A stretch of 36,611 bases of DNA from a virus: the IMG/VR virus record IMGVR_UViG_3300032053_000237, positions 1 through 36,611 of that record; one strand, 5' to 3'. Below the pieces are notes generated by a model, which worked only from the letters and a program-made list of their open reading frames with translations, was not told where the DNA came from and searched no databases. Positions 14,935 to 23,681 of this stretch are shown here, one piece after another. A program made the translations under genes and the position numbers. The stretch's first letter is position 1; every line of letters begins with the position of its first letter.

Positions 14935-15345
14935 TTATAAATCCGAAGGGTCATCGCCGGATGAGTCAGAAAATATGCCGCCTTTCGCGTAAACTTCCCC
15001 TAATTCTTGGCACATCCCAGAACCCTTTAACTTATTGATGGCAGAAGAAGTGATCTTGTGGACCGTCTCGGGCGATACGCCTAAAAGATGGGCCATCTCA
15101 ATGTCTGACGGGGTCTTCTCAGGAAGATAGTCCGCCAGATACTTAAAGAAACAATAACAGGATGATTGGTGATGGATGAAGAAGGGGCAACCAGGCAGTC
15201 GCCCCTCTTCCTCTTCGGTGAGTTCCTTGCCTACGTTCCTTAACGCCTTCAACTTCAGCACCGCGAGCTCACACCAGGTATCGGGAAGACACTCTAGCTG
15301 GCGCGGGCAGCGTGGGTCCATAAAACGATCATCACGACGCGACAT
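14935..15345 (-). CDS. HTH protein with Cys cluster, sigma-region-4-like
   Basis: 136 residues. The N-terminal half carries C13, C19, C25, C53, C63 and C65, a possible metal site. Residues about 80-107 (SDIEMAHLLGVSPETVHKI, then Ala and KLK) read as a helix-turn-helix of the sigma-70 region 4/LuxR type. A DNA-binding regulator of transcription is inferred; lacking other sigma regions it would not be a complete sigma factor. The C-terminus is acidic. The start at 15345 overlaps the end of the preceding gene by 14 bases in another frame, and its ribosome-binding site is weak, suggesting coupled translation. Confidence 0.66.
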   Translation of the reverse strand: MSRRDDRFMDPRCPRQLECLPDTWCELAVLKLKALRNVGKELTEEEEGRLPGCPFFIHHQSSCYCFFKYLADYLPEKTPSDIEMAHLLGVSPETVHKITSSAINKLKGSGMCQELGEVYAKGGIFSDSSGDDPSDL

Positions 15346-15934
15346 TCGTTTCCACTTTCTCGACGACTGGGGCTGCGGTTACCTTAGCTGCGGGGGCTGG
15401 CGCTTTCCGGACGGCAAGGATCTCAATGATGTGCTTCTTACCGCGGATGTTGAGCTCCACCTTATCGCCCGCTTTCTTACCCGGAAGCGCGGCGATAGCT
15501 TCTGCGTTGCCGGACTCATCGAGCTTAAACTTTGAGCGAAAAATTGCGGCGGTAGGGTCTTCTGGGCATTCAGAGGTGACGGTCAACACGCTGGTTGGTT
15601 CCACAGCGTCCACGACCTCATATCCCTTATCCTTATCTTCTTTATCGGAAGCTGTGTTGTAGTCTCTTGTCTTCAACGCGGTTGCTATCTCGTTAAGCTT
15701 CTCTTTATCGACGCTGTAAAGCTCCATCATGGCGAGGGTGCGATACTGAAGATCGTTGAGAACGCCGAACATGTTGGCGACGTCGCTGTCCATGCGCTGG
15801 TAGCTCTGTGCTAGCTGCTGCATCGACATCTGCAAGATACGGATCGCCATCTGCAGGTTCTCGACCATCTGAACCATCTGCTGCATCGCGACCTTCTTAG
15901 AAGGTGCCGGTGGCTGTCTAAAACCATTCTTCAT
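15332..15934 (-). CDS. Unknown coiled-coil protein of the head/packaging cluster
   Basis: 200 residues. Residues about 12-90 are strongly helical and rich in Met/Gln (MQQMVQMVENLQMAIRIL), forming a probable coiled coil. Residues about 100-175 form a separate beta-rich domain (KAGDKVELNIRGKKHIIEIL), with a disordered Ala/Pro/Val tail. Strong ribosome-binding site (AGGAG, 6 bases). Placed between a dNMP-kinase-like gene and an HTH gene, within the structural region. No family recognised; oligomeric structural or assembly protein is possible. Confidence 0.62.
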   Translation of the reverse strand: MKNGFRQPPAPSKKVAMQQMVQMVENLQMAIRILQMSMQQLAQSYQRMDSDVANMFGVLNDLQYRTLAMMELYSVDKEKLNEIATALKTRDYNTASDKEDKDKGYEVVDAVEPTSVLTVTSECPEDPTAAIFRSKFKLDESGNAEAIAALPGKKAGDKVELNIRGKKHIIEILAVRKAPAPAAKVTAAPVVEKVETNVAS

Positions 15935-15943
15935 ACTTATCTC

Positions 15944-16753
15944 CTATTTATTTAACTTAGCCTTTTCGATCATCCTTTGGCAGTATAGCTTTAGAAGTTG
16001 CATCTCGTCTGAGCTGAACGGACTTGGTGGCTGCGAAGCACCTTGGAACAACTCCTTCATCTTGGCCCCTAAGAAGGCCCTTATCTCACCTTCTAGCGCG
16101 TCATAGACGTCGCCCTTGCGCTTAAGGATGCGACCCTCCAGGACACGATTGATGGCGTTCGCCCGTCGCAGCTTCTCTTTCTCATCGGATTCTACCTTAG
16201 AATCCATCGTCATGATGACGGTCGGGGTTGAAGGCGGTTCCACCGTTGGAAGTTCTATGATCGGTGGAGCGATCGGGGTCAAGTTAAAGTCTTTTAACTG
16301 CATCTTCTTAAACTTGTACTTGAACACTAAGTTACTGTAAAGTTTATTAGCCATGGCGAACTGTTGCTTGGTGAGCTTCTCCTTAAAAGCAACGATGCGG
16401 TTCCAGTGAGCCTGTATGTCAGCATCATACATGAGGATACGTTCTGCGTGATGATGTTGCTCTATCTCGTTGAGAACGGAGAGGTCTTCTTCAGAGAGAA
16501 GGGGATCGCGACCAAAAATAACAGGCCAGACTGCCTCGCCATAATGCGATCGGTCTAAAACAACATCGCGCCCTTCGCAAGAATTCAGCAGCGCGACCAT
16601 CTCGTCCATGTAAGAGGGACCAATATAGTTAGGGTCATAGAATTTCTTATCGGGAGCAGACATATGAATTACTTCATATCCCTTTTGACGATAGAAGTTG
16701 GCCACGGTCGACTTGCCCGTACGATCCAAACCTTCAAGTACGATCAATGCCAT
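15944..16753 (-). CDS. Thymidylate/dNMP kinase-like P-loop protein with C-terminal extension
   Basis: 269 residues. The N-terminal 160 residues have a Walker A of the thymidylate kinase superfamily (EGLDRTGKST, 7-16) and a DR motif D67-R68 (LDRSHYGEAVW). Compared with the enzyme at 609 the lid region is reduced. Residues about 165-190 are a Pro-rich linker and 195-269 a helical extension of unknown role (RRANAINRVLEGRILKRKG). It may be a nucleotide kinase of altered specificity, or a P-loop protein recruited for another job, since its neighbours are structural genes. Start ATG with AAAGGG and seven bases. Confidence 0.75.
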   Translation of the reverse strand: MALIVLEGLDRTGKSTVANFYRQKGYEVIHMSAPDKKFYDPNYIGPSYMDEMVALLNSCEGRDVVLDRSHYGEAVWPVIFGRDPLLSEEDLSVLNEIEQHHHAERILMYDADIQAHWNRIVAFKEKLTKQQFAMANKLYSNLVFKYKFKKMQLKDFNLTPIAPPIIELPTVEPPSTPTVIMTMDSKVESDEKEKLRRANAINRVLEGRILKRKGDVYDALEGEIRAFLGAKMKELFQGASQPPSPFSSDEMQLLKLYCQRMIEKAKLNK

Positions 16754-16788
16754 AGTTTAACCCTTTTTAAAAATGGTTCACTAATCAG

Positions 16789-16795
16789 ATTATAC
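16789..16795 (-). promoter_or_regulatory. GTATAAT promoter element
   Basis: Exact GTATAAT (AAGTATAAT) in the 71-base gap upstream of the kinase-like gene at 16753. A leader of about 28 bases with AAAGGG before the ATG is expected. Confidence 0.65.
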
Positions 16796-16824
16796 TTATA
16801 TGAGATGTACTTATTGCGCGATGT

Positions 16825-17019
16825 TTAAAGGATATGGAAGTCGTTGACTAAGGACTCTGCTTGTGCTGTGGAAAGAACTTCGAGACGCTTTAAAAGATAG
16901 CAGAATTCCGCGAAAGAGTGCCATTGCTCTATGGTGAACAAGAACCCGCTGGAGGCATGAACGATAAGGGAGCCCTTAAGCTGCTCCACCGCCGCGTCCA
17001 AATCCTCCATCGTTACCAT
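16825..17019 (-). CDS. Small unknown protein downstream of portal
   Basis: 64 residues, mostly helical with aromatic residues (IEQWHSFAEFCYLLKRL). The ATG at 17019 has AAGG four bases upstream and begins 6 bases after the portal stop codon; a second in-frame ATG at 17010 is possible. No membrane segment or known motif. Cotranscription with portal suggests a head or packaging accessory role, but there is no direct evidence. Confidence 0.6.
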   Translation of the reverse strand: MVTMEDLDAAVEQLKGSLIVHASSGFLFTIEQWHSFAEFCYLLKRLEVLSTAQAESLVNDFHIL

Positions 17020-17025
17020 ATGACC

Positions 17026-18882
17026 TTATTTTTTCGTGGGTAAACCCGCTGGCATTTGTGGTTGCTCCTGCATTGCCGCTTTCGCCACCGCGCCTGCGTT
17101 TTGCGAGTGAACCTGCTGCATCTCTATGTCGTGCTTCTCTTGCTCGCGGCTATGCGCTTGATCTTGCTGCTGCCCTTGCTTCTCCATCATCTGCTTCTGC
17201 TGGTCCATCTGCTCGGACTGCATCTGGTCTTGCACCTTCTGGCGATCTATGGTCAACATGAGCTGTTGCCATGTTTGATACGCTTGGTCCATCGGGAAGT
17301 AAGCTAACTCGCGACGCTGGGTCGCACCCTTATCCCCAAAGAAGAGCTCTCTGATTTCGCCCTTCGTATAATTCCTTTCAACCATAGCCCAGAACGCCTG
17401 GTTCAGTGGTAGATCAGCCCCTGGCATGTTCAGCGGCTCTTTCTGCGCGGCCTTAAGAAGATCGTTCATCGAGCTATGCACGCTCATCTGAGCCTGAAGC
17501 AGCGCTATCTGGGAGTGTGGGGTCTCATCTGTGTAACCGACAAACTCAAACTTATACTTCTCCGCCAGCGCCTTATCCAGCGTCGGTATGATGTCGCCGT
17601 TGATGAGGTCCTCAAAGAACATCAATATTGGGTAAAGACCACGCTCGCGCGAGTATTCAATCTTAGCTTGGTTCGTCGTCTGCGTACCGCTAACGCGCCC
17701 CGTCCCAGTGGTCAAGAAATCAAGGCCGAGCTCCACTGGATCAATCTGGAACTGCGTGCAGATAGACCGCAGCAGATGGTTGTTGAAGTTGATGTACTCC
17801 ATGTCGCGGTTTGAACCGGACATCGGTACCCATTGAACGTCATCAAGACCTGCGATGATAGGCGTCTTCCAAGCATGCTGCGCGCCGTTGATCGTGTTGT
17901 AGAACTGACGGCGGAACGAGTGCAACTGTGACTGCGTGACAGTCCCCTTAAGATGGAGGATGCCACGCGCCGCGTAACCATGCGTGAAGAAGTTAGCGTT
18001 GTAGTTCTCCGTGTTCAGGTGGTTCGTGACGTTCACGATCGACAGCTCTAATGGAGAATAGCAGTACCCCAATGAATCTAAAAAATTTTGCGGGTTAAAT
18101 AACTTGAAGATCATGTCGCCGTCGCCGAACGCGGCCATGACCTGTTGATCCAGCGATATCTGCACCCATTTGTAATACTCAGACGGCCGCTCGTTGATCT
18201 GTTGATCGCGCCTAGGATCGTTCGGTCCAGAATATTTAAACCGATCCATCATCGTGCGCAAAGCAGTGTCAATCTGCTCCTTCGACGTAGCCTTGTTCAC
18301 GTGATAGACTGATTCACCCGGCAGCGGGCGGAAGCGGTGGAGGCCACCGTTGCGGGTTAAAATCTTCTCAACCGCTATATGGCCAAAGGTAAGGATGTCG
18401 CGCGTCGTCTTCTTAAAGAACTCTCCCAACAGCATCTTATCTTCTATAGGGGTGTTCTCAAGGCGACCGCAGTTATAGAGAAATTCTTCTAGGTTAGAGA
18501 TCGTCTCTACGTCTTCCGGGGTCAATTGAGCCGAAGCGTCGCGCAAGGTAACGCGATAGCCCATCTTAAACTTGTCGCGTTGGGGGCGAGAGAAATTAAG
18601 GAGCGTATCACAGCGGCCCTGTATGATGGCGCTGATGAGCCAGTCGCGCATTGATACATCGCGAAGGGTCTTGTTGGAGAGGCGGGAGGAACGATGTTTG
18701 AAGACGGTGGATTGACTTACCTGGTCCCAATAAGGGTCTTCGACGATAGATCGGCGACCGATCTGTTCGTCGGGAGGCGTTACCTCTTCAGGCTTATCTG
18801 GCATTGCCCCAGCATCTGCCTTCATGAGCTCATCAATATCAAGCCGAATCTTATCCTTTAACCACTTATCCCAAATAGCCAT
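17026..18882 (-). CDS. Portal protein
   Basis: 618 residues. Forms the dodecameric ring at the capsid vertex through which DNA is packaged. Identified by size, position directly downstream of the large terminase, and portal-like core: helical N-terminal wing, a central region with FGHIAVEKIL and PGESVYHVN, and the helix-rich stem/crown region (about 300-440). The last 80 residues are extremely Gln/Met-rich (about 545-600), a disordered tail that probably projects into the head. Start ATG with AAGGA nine bases upstream and a GTATAAT box in the preceding gap. Sequence divergence prevents assignment to a named subfamily. Confidence 0.88.
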   Translation of the reverse strand: MAIWDKWLKDKIRLDIDELMKADAGAMPDKPEEVTPPDEQIGRRSIVEDPYWDQVSQSTVFKHRSSRLSNKTLRDVSMRDWLISAIIQGRCDTLLNFSRPQRDKFKMGYRVTLRDASAQLTPEDVETISNLEEFLYNCGRLENTPIEDKMLLGEFFKKTTRDILTFGHIAVEKILTRNGGLHRFRPLPGESVYHVNKATSKEQIDTALRTMMDRFKYSGPNDPRRDQQINERPSEYYKWVQISLDQQVMAAFGDGDMIFKLFNPQNFLDSLGYCYSPLELSIVNVTNHLNTENYNANFFTHGYAARGILHLKGTVTQSQLHSFRRQFYNTINGAQHAWKTPIIAGLDDVQWVPMSGSNRDMEYINFNNHLLRSICTQFQIDPVELGLDFLTTGTGRVSGTQTTNQAKIEYSRERGLYPILMFFEDLINGDIIPTLDKALAEKYKFEFVGYTDETPHSQIALLQAQMSVHSSMNDLLKAAQKEPLNMPGADLPLNQAFWAMVERNYTKGEIRELFFGDKGATQRRELAYFPMDQAYQTWQQLMLTIDRQKVQDQMQSEQMDQQKQMMEKQGQQQDQAHSREQEKHDIEMQQVHSQNAGAVAKAAMQEQPQMPAGLPTKK

Positions 18883-18902
18883 ATCACCACTTCCTTAACT
18901 AG

Positions 18903-18909
18903 ATTATAC
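18903..18909 (-). promoter_or_regulatory. GTATAAT promoter element upstream of portal
   Basis: Exact GTATAAT (GAGTATAAT) in the 62-base gap between terminase and portal. A second box, GTTATAAT (18915-18922), lies just upstream of it, so tandem starts are possible. Confidence 0.65.
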
Positions 18910-18944
18910 TCTTTATTATAACTCTTTTCACTTTAAGCGCTTAT

Positions 18945-20873
18945 TTAACCTATTGTCCATAAGAAGTTAGTGCCGCCCGTATCGTCCCCGCCGTCATCAT
19001 CGCTATCATCTGGATCTTTTTGATTTTCTAAACGGCCCAACTTAGACGTATCAACCGTAGTATCTATGTTCAACCCTTGCCTGTGAGCGAACTCCGCTGG
19101 GGTGGGCATCTTTAAAAAATCACCTTTCTGATCCGTAACTTGCGCCACCTCATCCATCTCAGAACCACCGCTCATAAGCATCAACGTTTTCCCAAACGTC
19201 ATCGTCATGATGTAGCGCAGCGCGTCTAACCAGTGATTGTTCGCGTCATCGGGCATATCCGTAGAGATGCCCGCCGTATCGGTCTTATAGTGATACATGC
19301 CAAACTCTTCAATGAGCGGTTGACAGGTCTCTTTCGCGAAGAAGATCTTTGCCTCTTGGGTGCCAGGAACTCTTAGAAATTTCTTTATTACCTGAATGCC
19401 GGTGTTGATACTTTTATCCACGTTGTTTGCGGCTGGTAGACCGGCCTTCTTCATCTCATCGATGGCGCCCTGGTCTGCGATGTCGGGAAAATACAACTGC
19501 GCGTGATACACTGGTTGATGCTTGGTCCTAAGATAATGGATCCAAGTTGGCTGGCTGACATAGGTCATCCCGTCACAGCGCACCACATATACGTTCTCTC
19601 GCTTATCAATAAAAAGGTACACGACGGTGTTGGGATTAGACCAACCCCAGTCGACACCCGATAAGGCAAGTAGGCGCATATCATGGCACTTAGCGACGAA
19701 CAAGTCATGAGTACATTCGCCTGGGAACTCAACGCCTGTCAATATCTTCCACATCTCGTTCCAAGTTTTTACGTGAGTCTGCTCCTCAAATTCTCTGAAA
19801 ACTATCCCTTCTACAGACGGTTTAAGGTTCATCAGCTGCGCTAACGCCCAATCTGCGCCTTCTACCTTGATCTTATTAATAAATTCCTTAATCGGTTTCA
19901 ACATCAATGATTTAGAGCATTGCTTCTTGGCATCGCCTAAACACACCGCAGCAGCTGGGCATTGAGCACAACCGGAACCTGGAAGAGTATAAGGAACAAA
20001 TTCTTTCTGCTTTGCCGGCGCCTTTTGTAGATATTCAGCCTCGGGGATCGCCTGCATGTTGTTCTGCATCACGTACAAAAGGACGGGGTCGGTGCCGGAT
20101 CGTTCATCTGGACATCGTTCAGTAAATTCTAACGCGGTCCAACGCCGTACATGACGACCGTCTTTATCGGCATTTTCTAGCTGACGGTTCATCAAACCAT
20201 AGCGGCTTTTTCGTGTAGAAATACCAACGCGCAGTGCCCGCTTGCCGCCTTTGGTGTCTAGCATGCCCGATATCTCTTTAAATGCGCGCAAGCCTTCGCC
20301 GCTGACAGTGTCCAATTCATCTACACAGATAAAAGATGAGTGAGGTCCATTAGTTGCCTTAAGCGTAGCCGGTATTATTTCTAGCGTTATCTTCTGATCT
20401 TTCACATTAAATATGGACTTCGACATGTTTGATTTTTCAAGCATTCGTTGATCTTCGGGAATTTTCGATGGCATGAAAAGTGATTTCAATCGTGGGGCAT
20501 ACAAGAATCCTTTAATGTAGTTGTAGCAACGTTCTGCCTGTGCCATTATCGCACCAACATGTACGACATCGCGTTGATCATGAAGTACCATCAATAATTC
20601 CACAATAGCCATGGAGAGAGTTTTGCCCGCCCCCCGGCCTGCAACTATAAGAAATTCATCAACATTTTCTGTATTCTGCTTCAACACGCATATCCTATAT
20701 ATCTCCCAAATCATATCCATTGGAGTAGAGTCAGAATAGCGCGATACGATCTGATCAGGTAACGACAGGCCTAGATGAAACTGAATAAAATTCGACAGTT
20801 CCTGCTTTGTCTGACAAGGCGTCAGCAAGATATTCATGCGAGTTTCAAAAGAAAGTTTAGTCTTTTTCGTCAT
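18945..20873 (-). CDS. terL: Terminase large subunit (packaging ATPase/nuclease)
   Basis: 642 residues. The motor that drives DNA into the prohead and cuts it. Walker A AGRGAGKT (78-85) and Walker B FICVDE (181-186, catalytic E186) are followed by the nuclease half with acidic residues D408 (GVDWGWS), D464/D467 and D550 (NNHWLDALRY). Between the two halves lie four Cys (302, 305, 311, 319; spacing C-x2-C-x5-C-x7-C), a likely metal or Fe-S site not usual in terminases. The C-terminus is acidic and disordered. The ATG (GGAAG, six bases) lies inside the end of the probable small-subunit gene, a 17-base overlap. Confidence 0.94.
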   Translation of the reverse strand: MTKKTKLSFETRMNILLTPCQTKQELSNFIQFHLGLSLPDQIVSRYSDSTPMDMIWEIYRICVLKQNTENVDEFLIVAGRGAGKTLSMAIVELLMVLHDQRDVVHVGAIMAQAERCYNYIKGFLYAPRLKSLFMPSKIPEDQRMLEKSNMSKSIFNVKDQKITLEIIPATLKATNGPHSSFICVDELDTVSGEGLRAFKEISGMLDTKGGKRALRVGISTRKSRYGLMNRQLENADKDGRHVRRWTALEFTERCPDERSGTDPVLLYVMQNNMQAIPEAEYLQKAPAKQKEFVPYTLPGSGCAQCPAAAVCLGDAKKQCSKSLMLKPIKEFINKIKVEGADWALAQLMNLKPSVEGIVFREFEEQTHVKTWNEMWKILTGVEFPGECTHDLFVAKCHDMRLLALSGVDWGWSNPNTVVYLFIDKRENVYVVRCDGMTYVSQPTWIHYLRTKHQPVYHAQLYFPDIADQGAIDEMKKAGLPAANNVDKSINTGIQVIKKFLRVPGTQEAKIFFAKETCQPLIEEFGMYHYKTDTAGISTDMPDDANNHWLDALRYIMTMTFGKTLMLMSGGSEMDEVAQVTDQKGDFLKMPTPAEFAHRQGLNIDTTVDTSKLGRLENQKDPDDSDDDGGDDTGGTNFLWTIG

Positions 20874-21486
20874 CTGTATCTTCCGCCGGCTCGATCGTCT
20901 GCGCGATCATCTGAGCGGGGGATAAAGTCTCTACTTGCTCCTTATCCTTGCGAGCGGGCGGAGCAAGAGCGTTGAAAAGAGGAGAGGATTGAGAGCGAGA
21001 GTTCGGGATGGCTCCTGCTACTATTTTATATAATGTCTCTATAACATCCTTATATTCTTTTAAATTTACTATGCGCAAAGACGGCTTTGGATTGTTAACG
21101 GGATCAAGGATGAAGCGGCGCATCTCGTCTATATGCTCTACGTTAACAGTGGACAATACAGTAGTTAAAAAATCAACTTGTTCTACAACGCTTTTAATCA
21201 CGCGTGCTTGTACCCTGTCACGAAGCGTATGTTGCATCTTATCGCGATCGTGGTTCCAACCGCGCAGCGCGGCCGTTAAGATAACTTGACCGATGGGATA
21301 CTGGGGGAACTGCTGGGATAACTCTAGGAAACTATGCCCTAGCATGAACATTTCGTATACCTTTAGATCCGCCGGTTGCGGAATAGCGCCTGCAGTTTTA
21401 TTCTTCCGTAGATACTTCGTACCAACACGTATCTCCTCTTCGGAAAAACCGTATTTCTGCGAATCTGAAAAATGACGTTTTAACAT
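20857..21486 (-). CDS. Probable terminase small subunit
   Basis: 209 residues, immediately upstream of and overlapping the large subunit gene, the usual place of the DNA-recognition subunit. Residues about 40-80 (ELSQQFPQYPIGQVILTAAL) form a helix-turn-helix-like unit; about 85-160 are long helices fit for oligomerisation; the tail is Pro-rich then acidic. The assignment rests on position and architecture rather than clear similarity. The ATG at 21486 lies one base before the stop of the preceding gene is completed, with GAAGAAG as a weak site, so coupled translation is likely. Confidence 0.66.
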   Translation of the reverse strand: MLKRHFSDSQKYGFSEEEIRVGTKYLRKNKTAGAIPQPADLKVYEMFMLGHSFLELSQQFPQYPIGQVILTAALRGWNHDRDKMQHTLRDRVQARVIKSVVEQVDFLTTVLSTVNVEHIDEMRRFILDPVNNPKPSLRIVNLKEYKDVIETLYKIVAGAIPNSRSQSSPLFNALAPPARKDKEQVETLSPAQMIAQTIEPAEDTDDEKD

Positions 21487-21487
21487 A

Positions 21488-21844
21488 TTACTTCTTCTGC
21501 GCGATAGTTTGCCATGCGGAATGCTGCTTTATGTTCTGTATGACACTATGGATCCTAGTTATTTCAATTCCGCTATAATCAGCGATCTTCTCAACAGAAA
21601 GCCCTAACAACATCCATAACATGACGCGCTGTTCGAACGCTGAAAAAATCGCCCAAAAAGCAGGGAAAGACTCTGATACGGGAGATTTATACAGACGCTC
21701 TATTGCGCGCCGCAATGCCTTTTCACCGCGATGCATCGCTAGATACTCACGATCAAGACTTCCAAGAGGACGATCAGTGGCCAAGCAATAAAGCACCATC
21801 TCCTGCATCTCATCTCGTGTCAACTGATTATGCCACTTTTTCAT
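21488..21844 (-). CDS. Small HTH protein (sigma-region-4/LuxR-like)
   Basis: 118 residues. The C-terminal half (about 68-106; FSAFEQRVMLWMLLGLSVEK, then IADYSGIEITRIHSVI) has the spacing of a sigma-70 region 4 or LuxR-type helix-turn-helix. The N-terminal half is helical and charged. It overlaps the preceding gene by 17 bases and is followed by the probable small terminase, so it may be a packaging-linked DNA-binding protein or a transcription regulator. No complete sigma factor is visible here. Start is ATG 21844 with only a weak AAAG site. Confidence 0.62.
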   Translation of the reverse strand: MKKWHNQLTRDEMQEMVLYCLATDRPLGSLDREYLAMHRGEKALRRAIERLYKSPVSESFPAFWAIFSAFEQRVMLWMLLGLSVEKIADYSGIEITRIHSVIQNIKQHSAWQTIAQKK

Positions 21845-22265
21845 CGTCTTTCAAAGAAGTCGTTTTCGAAGAGATCACCTCAGGAGAATAGTCCCGGGCG
21901 AGTCGAACATCAACTTCTGCCCTCCATTGCGGTCCGCAAAAATCCTTCACAAATTGATTAAGCATACCGCTAAAATTAAGATTTCCTTCCTTACGAAGCA
22001 AGCGCCGCAAGCGCCACATATTAAAGATCGATTGAGAAGGAAGCAACTTATCGTAAAGCCTTAGTGCACGATGTAGGCGCGGCTGTACGTACAAACGATA
22101 CACGACCGTCTTACTTTCGGCCTTCAAATCCATCTCAACGCCGTAAACGTTCTTATGGACGATGACACCAAACAAGAAAAGCTGATTCTTGGCTCCATCG
22201 GTTATAAGAGCGTTATTCAGCAGCCACCGTTGCTGGTCTATATACTCAGCTAATTTAGCATCCAT
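21828..22265 (-). CDS. Unknown protein at the start of the packaging operon
   Basis: 145 residues of mixed alpha/beta: hydrophobic strands about 28-62 (LFLFGVIVHKN; TVVYRLYVQ) and a basic helical part about 64-95 (MWRLRRLLRKEGNLNF). It has a good ribosome-binding site (AAGGA, six bases before ATG 22265), and a GTATAAT box 17 bases upstream of the start makes it the first gene of the transcript that continues into terminase. I do not recognise it; the basic middle would fit nucleic-acid binding. Confidence 0.62.
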   Translation of the reverse strand: MDAKLAEYIDQQRWLLNNALITDGAKNQLFLFGVIVHKNVYGVEMDLKAESKTVVYRLYVQPRLHRALRLYDKLLPSQSIFNMWRLRRLLRKEGNLNFSGMLNQFVKDFCGPQWRAEVDVRLARDYSPEVISSKTTSLKDDEKVA

Positions 22266-22282
22266 GTTAAGTCCTTATTTTA

Positions 22283-22289
22283 ATTATAC
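22283..22289 (-). promoter_or_regulatory. GTATAAT promoter element for the packaging genes
   Basis: Exact GTATAAT (TGGTATAAT, which also matches the extended -10 form) in the 34-base gap after the SbcD-like gene. The leader to ATG 22265 would be only about 11 bases and carries AAGGA. Confidence 0.68.
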
Positions 22290-22299
22290 CAAGGCGGGA

Positions 22300-23328
22300 T
22301 CACTTCTGCGGGCTTAGATTACTACTTCGAACTTTCTTTAATATATCTAAGGCGTTATGGAGTAGGAGTTCTTTATCGATAGAGCCACTGTAAATTCGTT
22401 CAATATATTCTTGCACTATCTGCTCGCTTGACGCCACGCCAATCTGCACTCTTCGCTTGACCGCGTCCGTGAACTGCGTCTTCAACTGCACGTCGATCCC
22501 AACAACAATATCTTGATATCGAGTAGACTGTATATACGAAGATATCTCACTCTTTGAGCCGATCAGCGATATCACCCAATGATGCTGCGGTACCAAAAGA
22601 ATTTTAAGTTCTTCGTGGAGCATATCGATGGTATATTCAGGGGTTATTACACGCTCTACGCGACGCCACTGCGGGAGCGGGCATTCTATAAATTCCCTAG
22701 CATAGGTTTCCGTATCGAACAACAACAAACCCTTCGCTTGATTAATATCGTTAGCTGATTGCGCGTACGCAGAACCAGGATAGATTACCTTACCGAACTC
22801 CTGACGCGTATGAACGTGGCCGCTGATTATCAAGTTGGCTGTTATCGCGTTAGGATCAACACCGACATCTGGTCTCATGTAGCCATAATCTGCGCCTAGG
22901 AACGTTTGGTGAGCGAAGCATATATCTTGCGTTTCCGTCGGAAACTTTGTGATATCATGAATAAAGGGGATAAAAGATAACTTGCATTCTGGGATATGGA
23001 ATGGCGAATCGATCACGACGAACAAGGGGTTAGTGTCTTTAAGGGCTTGCAGGGCGTGATAGCGACTATCGTTTGGACGAAATTGATCGTGGTTGCCGAT
23101 TATATAATAAAATCGTATATTTAAGGCAGTCACTGCGTCCACAAGATGTTTAAACTCCGCCAGCACCTCAGAGCGCAGAACAGAATGACCGTCAAAATGA
23201 TCGCCTAAGTGAACTACACAGTCAGGGCGACGATCTCGTATTGTTGTCTCAAGCCATCGTAGAAACTGGCACCCCAGCTGAAACTTGGTGATCTTATGAT
23301 GAACATCGCCAATGACTAAGATCTTCAC
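22300..23328 (-). CDS. SbcD/gp47-like recombination nuclease
   Basis: 342 residues. Metallophosphoesterase motifs in order: D8-x-H10 (GDVHH), D43 (GDHFD), N79-H80-D81 (GNHD), H140, and H171/H173 (GHVH). All ligands of the two-metal site are present. With an SbcC/gp46 partner (32103-33875) it forms the Mre11-Rad50-type complex that processes double-strand ends for recombination-dependent replication. The residues after 190 would form the capping and partner-binding parts. It starts with GTG, seven bases after GGAG, overlapping the stop of the preceding gene (GTGA). Confidence 0.9.
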   Translation of the reverse strand: MKILVIGDVHHKITKFQLGCQFLRWLETTIRDRRPDCVVHLGDHFDGHSVLRSEVLAEFKHLVDAVTALNIRFYYIIGNHDQFRPNDSRYHALQALKDTNPLFVVIDSPFHIPECKLSFIPFIHDITKFPTETQDICFAHQTFLGADYGYMRPDVGVDPNAITANLIISGHVHTRQEFGKVIYPGSAYAQSANDINQAKGLLLFDTETYAREFIECPLPQWRRVERVITPEYTIDMLHEELKILLVPQHHWVISLIGSKSEISSYIQSTRYQDIVVGIDVQLKTQFTDAVKRRVQIGVASSEQIVQEYIERIYSGSIDKELLLHNALDILKKVRSSNLSPQK

Positions 23329-23681
23329 GCGACTTCTCCGAATATAGCGTTTTCTACTATCTTACCGGCGACGGTATGGGTCAATAGCTCATTCTCGTTC
23401 CATCGCTTATCATCGACCGCGATGAAATCCTTAACGTCGGTATCTACCGCCACCACCTCTAATGTTCCAAACGCCGAATTATAGCACATCGATTTATAGT
23501 CCGGCGTAATACCAGGTGCTGACGGATACGCGCCGGCGATCTCTCTTATCATCTCGCCATAAACGTCGAGTGAAACATAAAGATACCCCGGGCGTACCAT
23601 GCCATGCTGTATTTCAGCAAAATGATAGACAAGTTCATCGACTGTTGACTGGCTATAAGGCTTCTGGGTCCACGTCAACAT
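23325..23681 (-). CDS. Unknown protein between recA-like and sbcD-like genes
   Basis: 118 residues, mixed alpha/beta with a central strand pair (GTLEVVAVD; DFIAVDD). It overlaps the end of the RecA-like gene by 29 bases and the start of the SbcD-like gene by 4, so it is certainly translated together with them. The ATG is preceded by GGGGG. An accessory role in recombination is suggested by the company only. Confidence 0.65.
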   Translation of the reverse strand: MLTWTQKPYSQSTVDELVYHFAEIQHGMVRPGYLYVSLDVYGEMIREIAGAYPSAPGITPDYKSMCYNSAFGTLEVVAVDTDVKDFIAVDDKRWNENELLTHTVAGKIVENAIFGEVA

